A stretch of DNA of 12,102 nucleotides, from NCBI GenBank assembly GCA_945906835.1, contig CAMDRL010000027.1:1-12102 (forward strand), given 5' to 3'. Below are positions 7,667-12,102 of this stretch, in pieces. This DNA comes from Rickettsia typhi (lineage in GTDB: Bacteria > Pseudomonadota > Alphaproteobacteria > Rickettsiales > UBA1997). A program made the position numbers and the translations under genes. The notes beneath the pieces were generated by a model that ran no database searches, was not told the origin of the DNA, and saw only the letters and a list, made by a program, of their open reading frames with translations. Numbering within the stretch: the stretch's first letter is position 1; each line of letters opens with the position of its first letter.

Positions 7667-8592
7667 TGAACATCTTTTCTATTCAAAAATTATCCAATCA
7701 TTTTGTTACTAATAATTCTGTTATTATTAATAAAGGCTCAATTCTTGAAAGATCATGCGTTACAAAAAGGGTTTATAAAAAATATCAAAAACCTAGTTTT
7801 TTATTAAAATATTTTTTTCCAATTTTTAGTTTTTCAAAAAAACCGCATATTTTAATAACTGATGAATGGTCAAAGAACTATTGCCATTGGTTGTGGGAAG
7901 CTCTTTCAAAATTATTAGAATTGAAAAAAGAATGCAAAGACGCGGTTTTGGTTTTGCCTAAATCTTATTTGAAAATTGATTTTGTGATGAAGTCTCTAGA
8001 TGCTTTGGGATTTGATGAAAAAAATATTAAAACCATTCCAAAAAGATCTCGTCTTAAAGTTAAAAATTTATTTTTTATTCCTTGTATTAATATTTCCACT
8101 AAAGGTTATTACGATTTTCTAAAATTTAATGAAGTGCCGCAAAAGGTGGTTTCTTACTATCAAGAAAAATTAAAAACTAATTATGGCGCCAGAATTTATA
8201 TCAGCAGATCTAATCCTAAAAAAAATACCGCACGCAAAGTTATAAATGAGGAAGAGTTAACCAACATGCTTGCTAAATATGGTTTTAAGACAGTGTATAT
8301 GGAAAATTTTTCTTTTCTTGAACAGGTTTCAATCATGCATTTTTCTAAATTTATTATTGCACCTCATGGAGCAGGAATTGCGAATGTGTCTTTCGCTCAG
8401 AAAAACTGTGATCTTGTAGAATTGATAAATAAGAAATGGGACAAAAGTTGTTTTGCTGAAATGTGTGAAAGATCTTATGTAAATTACAGTCGTTTTGATT
8501 GTAATCAGTCTGATGGCAGGACTTTAGAGCTTGGTGATATTGAGGTTGATGTAAAAAATTTAGAGAATCAAATAATTTCTAAATTAATCTAA
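7666..8592 (+). CDS. GT61 (DUF563) family glycosyltransferase
   Basis: Predicted glycosyltransferase of 308 residues. Recognisable GT61/DUF563 features are ILITDEWSKNYCHWLWEALSK (H74 region), an RIYISR motif (176-181) followed by ARKVINEEEL, and the hallmark IIAPHGAGIANVSFA (H234) followed by CDLVELI. The family includes plant beta-1,2-xylosyltransferase and EOGT, both using UDP-activated sugars. No signal peptide or membrane helix is evident apart from a hydrophobic patch near 44-55 (FLLKYFFPIFSF), so it is probably cytoplasmic or membrane-peripheral. Translation is coupled to the UDP-xylose synthase gene and it is followed by ugd, which makes UDP-xylose or UDP-glucuronate the likely donor; this is inference from context. 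The acceptor is unknown (LPS, capsule or protein). The protein is very rich in Lys, Asn and Ile, and its DNA looks even more AT-rich than its neighbours. Confidence 0.85.
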   Translation: MNIFSIQKLSNHFVTNNSVIINKGSILERSCVTKRVYKKYQKPSFLLKYFFPIFSFSKKPHILITDEWSKNYCHWLWEALSKLLELKKECKDAVLVLPKSYLKIDFVMKSLDALGFDEKNIKTIPKRSRLKVKNLFFIPCINISTKGYYDFLKFNEVPQKVVSYYQEKLKTNYGARIYISRSNPKKNTARKVINEEELTNMLAKYGFKTVYMENFSFLEQVSIMHFSKFIIAPHGAGIANVSFAQKNCDLVELINKKWDKSCFAEMCERSYVNYSRFDCNQSDGRTLELGDIEVDVKNLENQIISKLI

Positions 8593-8623
8593 TGGGATTG
8601 TATTTTGGCTGAGATATCTAATT

Positions 8624-8701
8624 TTGTCATTCCCGCGAAGGCGGGAATCCAGTTCTTGAGTTAGAGTAAGTGCTGGATTCCTGCCTTCGCGGGAATGGCA
8701 A
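8624..8701. repeat. Dispersed palindromic repeat, well-preserved two-arm copy
   Basis: The left arm (8624-8652, TTGTCATTCCCGCGAAGG onward) and right arm (8673-8701) are inverted copies of 29 bp with two mismatches, separated by a 20-base loop. Each arm also folds alone: ATTCCCGC, loop GAAG, GCGGGAAT. On transcription this makes a strong hairpin between the glycosyltransferase and ugd. No T-run follows, so it is not a clear intrinsic terminator; it may instead stabilise RNA or lower read-through. It is the best copy of the repeat family also found at 3049-3076 and 4348-4425. Confidence 0.9.
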
Positions 8702-8749
8702 GAATTATAATTTTACCTTAATAGAATAATTTGAATCTAATTATAATTT

Positions 8750-10066
8750 ATGAAAATTACTGTTATTGGAAGTGGTTATGTTGGTCTAGTTTCTGGTATT
8801 TGTTTTGCTAAAATTGGTCATGAGGTGGCTTGTGTTGATAAAGATCAAAGCAAAATTGACAGACTTAAACAAGACATTATTCCAATTTACGAACCAGGTT
8901 TAAAAGAGCTTTTGTCGGAAGTTTTGACTGCAAAAAGAATTTCTTTTACAACAAATCTTGTTGACGCTTTAAAAGATAGTAAGGCGGTATTTATTGCGGT
9001 TGGAACTCCGCAAGGTGAAGATGGTAGCGCTGACATGTCTTATGTTTTTGCGGTTGCAAAAGAAATTGCTCAAAGTTCTCAAGGCTATAAATTGATTGTT
9101 ACCAAATCAACAGTGCCTGTTGGAACTGGTAAAAACATTAGAAAAATCATTAAAGAAACTAATTCTGATTTAAAATTTTCAGTTGCATCAAATCCAGAAT
9201 TTCTGCGTGAAGGTGCGGCAATTGATGATTTTATGAATCCAGATAGAATTGTGGTTGGTGTGGAAGATGAGGATTCAAAGAAAATTATGGCTGAAATTTA
9301 TCAAAAATTTTCTCAAAGTGACTCCAAGGTAAAAATTGTTTATTGCGACATAACTACAGCTGAGCTTATAAAATATGCTTCTAACTCGTTTTTAGCGACA
9401 AAAATTTCCTTCATAAATGAAATGGCAGATTTGTGCGAAGCGTTTGGCGGCGATGTTAAAGACCTTTCTTATGCCATGGGTTTAGATTCTAGAATTGGTG
9501 AAAAATTTCTAAATCCTGGGCCGGGATTTGGTGGCTCTTGTTTCCCTAAAGATATTATGGCGGTGTTAAATATCGCTAAAGAAAATAAGGTTAATTTATC
9601 TTTGATTGATTCTGTGGTTTCTTCTAATCAAAGGCGTAAGATTAGAATGGTAGAAAAAATTTCAAATGCTTTGGGTGAAAATGTTGCTGGTAAAAAAATT
9701 GCGCTTCTGGGCTTGGCTTTCAAGGCAAATACCGATGATATTCGCTATTCTCCAGCAATTGTAATTGCTAAAGAACTTGCAAAGAAAGGTGCAAAAGTTG
9801 CGGCAAATGATCCAGAGGCAATTGAAAATTCTCGTAAAGAATTGTTAGAATTTAAAAATATTGAGTTTTTTTCTGATATTTATGAGACAATTAAAGATGT
9901 AGATTTAATCGTTATTGCAACTGAATGGAAAATTTATGCAGACCTTGATTTGCAAAAAATTAAACAATTAACAAAATCAAGAAAAATTGTTGATTTGCGT
10001 AATATCATGGATGCAAAAAAAGTTAGAAATGCGGGGTTTGAATATTATTGCATTGGTGAGAAATAG
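8750..10066 (+). CDS. ugd: UDP-glucose 6-dehydrogenase
   Basis: Oxidises UDP-glucose to UDP-glucuronate with two NAD, in the cytoplasm. It has 438 residues, the normal bacterial length. The N-terminal NAD-binding motif is MKITVIGSGYVGLVSG. Next come TKSTVPVGTG, SNPEFLREG (E150) and the helix with catalytic-region K208 and N212 in AELIKYASNSFLA. The catalytic cysteine is C264 in GPGFGGSCFPKDI. The C-terminal UDP-binding domain begins with GKKIALLGLAFKANTDDIRYSPA. All key residues are present, so the enzyme should be active. It lies 157 bp after the glycosyltransferase, separated by the palindromic repeat, on the same strand. Its product is the substrate of the UDP-xylose synthase encoded upstream, so the two genes form one pathway. 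The ATG at 8750 fits the canonical start; no strong Shine-Dalgarno sequence is seen. Confidence 0.96.
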   Translation: MKITVIGSGYVGLVSGICFAKIGHEVACVDKDQSKIDRLKQDIIPIYEPGLKELLSEVLTAKRISFTTNLVDALKDSKAVFIAVGTPQGEDGSADMSYVFAVAKEIAQSSQGYKLIVTKSTVPVGTGKNIRKIIKETNSDLKFSVASNPEFLREGAAIDDFMNPDRIVVGVEDEDSKKIMAEIYQKFSQSDSKVKIVYCDITTAELIKYASNSFLATKISFINEMADLCEAFGGDVKDLSYAMGLDSRIGEKFLNPGPGFGGSCFPKDIMAVLNIAKENKVNLSLIDSVVSSNQRRKIRMVEKISNALGENVAGKKIALLGLAFKANTDDIRYSPAIVIAKELAKKGAKVAANDPEAIENSRKELLEFKNIEFFSDIYETIKDVDLIVIATEWKIYADLDLQKIKQLTKSRKIVDLRNIMDAKKVRNAGFEYYCIGEK

Positions 10067-10077
10067 TTTTTAAAAAA

Positions 10078-10131
10078 GCTCCCGTAGCTCAGAGGGGATA
10101 GAGCGGTGTTTTCCTAAATCATGTGAGCAAG
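10078..10131 (+). pseudogene. 5' part of a split tRNA-Arg(CCT) gene (copy A)
   Basis: It reads as the first 53 positions of a tRNA: acceptor strand GCTCCCG (10078-10084), D arm GCTC-loop-GAGC (10087-10104, 10-base loop), anticodon arm 10106-10122 with loop TTCCTAA giving anticodon CCT (10113-10115), variable GTGA, and the 5' strand of the T stem GCAAG (10127-10131). The tRNA then stops: the next bases are CAGAAAAG, not a T loop. The matching 3' end lies at 10406-10428. The anticodon stem has one T-T mismatch, unlike the intact copy B. Probably a disrupted gene, although a spliced tRNA cannot be excluded from sequence alone. Confidence 0.8.
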
Positions 10132-10170
10132 CAGAAAAGTAAAACACTGGCGTGTTTTAGTCGAAGTTGA

Positions 10171-10206
10171 GTTATTAAAGTTAAGAGCGGTCTTAACTTT
10201 AATAAC
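10171..10206 (+). terminator. Possible intrinsic terminator or stable hairpin
   Basis: A perfect 16-bp stem (10171-10186 with 10191-10206) with loop GCGG is followed after AAG by TTTTT and then TTTT (10210-10220). The stem is AT-rich, but the shape and T-run suit rho-independent termination on the plus strand, downstream of ugd and the 5' part of tRNA copy A, and just ahead of tRNA copy B. If it works, it would prevent a full-length transcript of split copy A. Confidence 0.45.
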
Positions 10207-10225
10207 AAGTTTTTAGTTTTAGAAA

Positions 10226-10300
10226 GCTTCTGTAGCTCAGGGGATAGAGCAGTGGTTTCCTAAACCATGTGCGCATGTTCGAGTCATGCCAGAAGCACCA
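10226..10300 (+). tRNA. tRNA-Arg(CCT), complete (copy B)
   Basis: It folds into a full cloverleaf: acceptor GCTTCTG (10226-10232) with CAGAAGC (10290-10296); D arm GCTC-AGGGGATA-GAGC (10235-10250); anticodon stem GTGGT with ACCAT (one G-T pair) around loop TTCCTAA, anticodon CCT at 10259-10261; variable GTGC; T arm GCATG-TTCGAGT-CATGC (10273-10289). Discriminator A is at 10297 and CCA is encoded (10298-10300). It reads AGG arginine codons. All stems are intact, so this is the likely functional gene. It lies inside the insertion that splits copy A. Confidence 0.95.
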
Positions 10301-10368
10301 ATTAATAAAATATAACTTTATTGCGGATGTGCTAATTTATTTCGCGCGTAGCAATTCTTTAATAAAAC

Positions 10369-10393
10369 TAAATTCAAATGAAGTTTGAATTTA
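10369..10393. repeat. Hairpin in the trailer between tRNA copy B and the 3' half of copy A
   Basis: 10369-10378 (TAAATTCAAA) pairs perfectly with 10384-10393 around the loop TGAAG. The A-rich bases that follow do not make a terminator on the plus strand. Role unknown; it may mark one end of the inserted segment. Confidence 0.6.
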
Positions 10394-10405
10394 AAAAGGC
10401 TCTTG

Positions 10406-10428
10406 TTCGAGTCGTGCTGGGAGCGCCA
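10406..10428 (+). pseudogene. 3' part of the split tRNA-Arg(CCT) gene (copy A)
   Basis: It starts with the T loop TTCGAGT (10406-10412), then T-stem strand CGTGC, acceptor strand TGGGAGC (10418-10424), discriminator G and encoded CCA (10426-10428). TGGGAGC pairs fully (one G-T) with GCTCCCG at 10078-10084, but would mispair twice with copy B's acceptor strand, so this end belongs to copy A. CGTGC pairs with GCAAG at 10127-10131 except for one A-G mismatch. The bases directly before it (TCTTG) pair worse, which places the break at the T-loop border. Confidence 0.8.
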
Positions 10429-10460
10429 AATTTAATAACAAAGCCTCCTTTTTAAAAGTA

Positions 10461-10484
10461 GGCAAAAAGGCAAAAAGGCAAAAT
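10461..10484 (+). promoter_or_regulatory. Tandem GGCAAAAA repeats forming the dusB ribosome-binding region
   Basis: GGCAAAAA occurs at 10461-10468 and 10469-10476, then GGCAAAAT at 10477-10484 runs into the ATG at 10483. Each unit boundary gives an AAAAAGG purine stretch. The last AAGG lies about 4 bases before the start codon, close for a Shine-Dalgarno sequence; the preceding one lies about 12 bases away. Most genes here have no visible Shine-Dalgarno sequence, so this repeat-built one stands out. Confidence 0.55.
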
Positions 10485-11508
10485 GATAAAAATCGATAAA
10501 ATCCAGCTCCAAGATAATGTCTTATTAGCTCCCATGTCAGGAGTTACAGACTTGCCTTTCCGTCGTCTAGTTAAAAGCTTTGGCGCATCTTTGGTAATTT
10601 CAGAAATGATTGCCTCGCGCGCTATGATTATGCAAACTCGCGAATCGCTTAAAAAATGTCAAAAAGACGATACTCATTTCCCAATGTCAGTACAACTTGC
10701 TGGCTGTGAACCAGAAGTGATGGCAGAAGCAGCAAGGCTTAATGAAGATTTAGGAGCGGATATTATCGACATAAATTTTGGCTGTCCGGTGAAAAAAGTA
10801 GTAAATGGCTTTGCTGGAAGCGCTTTGATGAAAGATGAAGATTTAGCAACTCGCATTATGGATGCTGTTGTAAAAGCAGTAAAAATTCCCGTAACCATGA
10901 AAATGCGTTTAGGTTGGAATTATGAAAATCTAAATGCCGCAAGTTTAGCAAAAAAAGCTGAAAATGTTGGAATAAAAATGTTGACTGTTCATGGTCGTAC
11001 TAGATGCCAAATGTATAATGGCAGCGCTAATTGGGAATTAATAAATGCTGTAAAAGAAATGGTAAAAATTCCCGTAATTGCCAATGGCGACATCAAAACA
11101 ACGGCAGATGCTAAAAGAGCTTTAGAGCTTTCCAAGGCTGATGGCGTGATGATTGGTAGAGCCTGTTACGGCAAGCCTTGGCTGATTAATCAAATCAACC
11201 AAGAGCTAAAAGGAGAAGTTGCTGACGCAATTCCGTCAATTGAAGAGCAGCAAAAAATTGTGCTAAATCATTTTCAAGAAATGATCGATCACTATGGCGA
11301 ACAAGTTGCAATTCCTTTGGCTCGCAAACATATTGGTTGGTATAGTGGGGGCCTAAAAAATTCCTCAGAATTTCGTGCAAAAGTTAACATCACTCAAGGC
11401 TCAGAAAATGTGCAAGATTTGATTAAAAGTTTTTACGAAAATCAGTTTTTGATGATGCAGCAAGCTGAAATTTTTGAAGGATCAGAAAATCAAATTTTGA
11501 AATCTTAG
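10483..11508 (+). CDS. dusB: tRNA-dihydrouridine synthase DusB
   Basis: FMN-dependent enzyme that reduces uridines in the tRNA D-loop to dihydrouridine using NADPH. The 341 residues form an N-terminal TIM barrel and a C-terminal helical domain. The start LAPMSGVTDLPFRRL is the family FMN-binding opening. The catalytic cysteine is C101 in INFGCPVKKVVNGFAGSAL. FMN contacts are expected at K140 (VTMKMRLGW) and H170 (TVHGRTRCQMYNG). The phosphate-binding strands are VIANGDI and GVMIGRACYGKPW, and the helical domain carries ARKHIGWY. NFGCPVKK and GSAL mark the DusB/NifR3 subgroup. The ATG at 10483 gives the expected N-terminus and has a purine-rich Shine-Dalgarno sequence. It sits 54 bp after the split tRNA locus and 2 bp before the NAD synthetase gene, with which it is probably co-transcribed. 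Confidence 0.95.
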   Translation: MIKIDKIQLQDNVLLAPMSGVTDLPFRRLVKSFGASLVISEMIASRAMIMQTRESLKKCQKDDTHFPMSVQLAGCEPEVMAEAARLNEDLGADIIDINFGCPVKKVVNGFAGSALMKDEDLATRIMDAVVKAVKIPVTMKMRLGWNYENLNAASLAKKAENVGIKMLTVHGRTRCQMYNGSANWELINAVKEMVKIPVIANGDIKTTADAKRALELSKADGVMIGRACYGKPWLINQINQELKGEVADAIPSIEEQQKIVLNHFQEMIDHYGEQVAIPLARKHIGWYSGGLKNSSEFRAKVNITQGSENVQDLIKSFYENQFLMMQQAEIFEGSENQILKS

Positions 11509-11510
11509 CC

Positions 11511-12102
11511 ATGACTTTAAAAATTTATCTCTCTCAAATAAACACTACAGTTGGCGATTTGGCTGGCAATTGCCAAAAAATTCTGCGCGAATTTAAAAAA
11601 GCTGAAAGTGAAAATTGTGATTTGGTGGTATTTTGTGAGATGACAATTTGCGGCTATCCAGCGCAAGATTTATGGTTGAAGAAATATTTTATTGCCGAAG
11701 TTGAAGAGAAGATTATTGAAATTATAGAGGCAACAAAAAACTCCAAATGCGCTATTTTAGTTGGTGCGCCAACAAGTTCAACAAATCGCATTAAAAAAGA
11801 AATCATCAGCAATTCAGCAATTTTAATTGAAAAAGGCAAAGTCGTCAAAGTTTGCAATAAAAAAACTTTGGCAAATCAAGGCGTGTTTGATGAAAAAAGA
11901 TATTTTGAGCCAGAGCCAGCAATGTCTTTTGTAGAGTTTCGTGGCTTTACTTTGGCAATTTTAATTTGTGAAGATTTGTGGGATGCAAAAAATCTTTTTC
12001 TTTTAAAAGAGCAAGTTTTTGATTTAATAATTTCGCTGAACTCCTCTCCTTACAGCTTTAATAAACAGCAAGATCGCAGAAATATAGTTCAAAATTTTAC
12101 TA
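11511..12102 (+). CDS. nadE: Glutamine-dependent NAD+ synthetase, N-terminal part (runs off the window)
   Basis: Last step of NAD synthesis: amidation of nicotinate adenine dinucleotide with ammonia from glutamine. Only the first 197 codons are in the window; no stop is reached. They cover most of the nitrilase-type glutaminase domain. Its catalytic triad is visible: E43 in VVFCEMTICGYP, a lysine at K117 in CNKKTLANQGVFDEKRYF, and C153 in LAILICEDLW. GVFDEKRYF is diagnostic for NAD synthetase rather than other nitrilases, although the usual LPN before it is LAN here. The synthetase domain should lie beyond the edge. The ATG at 11511 is 2 bp after the dusB stop, indicating an operon. Presence of the glutaminase domain means glutamine rather than free ammonia is the nitrogen source. 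Confidence 0.93.
   Translation, partial: MTLKIYLSQINTTVGDLAGNCQKILREFKKAESENCDLVVFCEMTICGYPAQDLWLKKYFIAEVEEKIIEIIEATKNSKCAILVGAPTSSTNRIKKEIISNSAILIEKGKVVKVCNKKTLANQGVFDEKRYFEPEPAMSFVEFRGFTLAILICEDLWDAKNLFLLKEQVFDLIISLNSSPYSFNKQQDRRNIVQNFT

Larger units (their letters stand above)
10132..10405 (+). other. 274-bp insertion splitting tRNA copy A
   Basis: The insertion lies exactly between the 5' T-stem strand and the T loop of tRNA copy A. It holds a 94-bp leader with two hairpins (10140-10147 with 10152-10159; 10171-10186 with 10191-10206), the complete tRNA-Arg(CCT) copy B, and a 105-bp trailer with a 10-bp hairpin (10369-10378 with 10384-10393). There is no open reading frame, and I see no direct repeat at the two junctions. 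No group I or group II intron signals could be recognised. Origin unknown. Confidence 0.7.

Noticed and set aside
10132..10405. Group I or group II intron in the tRNA
   Set aside because: The insertion is in the T arm, contains a whole second tRNA, and shows none of the conserved intron core motifs I could recognise at its ends or inside; known introns of bacterial tRNA-Arg(CCU) lie in the anticodon loop.
10078..10428. Integrase attachment site with a simple core duplication
   Set aside because: The T-loop sequence TTCGAGTC recurs in copy B and in the 3' half, but it does not follow the 5' half at 10131, so there is no direct core repeat at both junctions; the recurrence is explained by tRNA conservation.
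10443..10463. Terminator between the split tRNA and dusB (GCCT ... AGGC)
   Set aside because: The stem has a mismatch and a tight AT-only interior, and no T-run follows on the plus strand.
10461..10484. Short tandem repeats as a CRISPR array
   Set aside because: Units are 8 bp without spacers and there are no cas genes.
10674..10898. Antisense frame inside dusB, and similar antisense frames over yejE, pdhC, envZ and nadE
   Set aside because: These are shadows of strongly conserved genes on the other strand.

Overview
The window is AT-rich and gene-dense, and its proteins look alphaproteobacterial. The PdhC lipoyl domain, EnvZ-type kinase, YejE permease, TatB and DusB all suggest a Rickettsiales-like host, probably obligately intracellular or endosymbiotic. 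That assignment is inference from protein style and base composition; no rRNA is present. Several genes that usually sit in larger operons (yejE, pstB, envZ) stand without their usual partners here, which fits a shuffled, reduced genome.

Layout: 27-196 is a short element with 29-bp perfect terminal inverted repeats and no coding capacity (MITE-like), just upstream of yejE (233-1234). pdhC (1302-2564) and a 97-residue membrane-anchored acidic protein (2620-2913) follow. A predicted secreted beta-strand-rich outer-membrane protein (3116-3922) converges on tatB (minus strand, 3919-4311), and the two genes share the bases of their stop codons. pstB (minus strand, 4459-5229) lies upstream of tatB, with a decayed palindromic repeat between them. 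Divergent from pstB is an EnvZ-type histidine kinase (5356-6723).

The kinase is followed 10 bp later by a carbohydrate cassette: UDP-glucuronate decarboxylase (6734-7666), a GT61/DUF563 glycosyltransferase (7666-8592, start and stop overlapping by one base) and UDP-glucose 6-dehydrogenase (8750-10066). Together they form a complete route from UDP-glucose through UDP-glucuronate to UDP-xylose, plus a transferase from the family that includes xylosyltransferases. This is the most coherent biological system in the window and would be an unexpected surface-sugar pathway in such an organism.

The 10067-10482 stretch holds an unusual tRNA locus. A tRNA-Arg(CCT) gene is split exactly between the 5' strand of its T stem and the T loop by a 274-bp insertion, and that insertion contains a second, complete tRNA-Arg(CCT) gene. 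Compensatory acceptor-stem changes show that the two outer halves belong to one gene. Beyond it, dusB (tRNA dihydrouridine synthase) is followed 2 bp later by the start of a glutamine-dependent NAD synthetase gene that runs off the end of the window.

A dispersed palindromic repeat with core ATTCCCGC-GAAG-GCGGGAAT occurs three times in different states of preservation (3049-3076, 4348-4425, 8624-8701).
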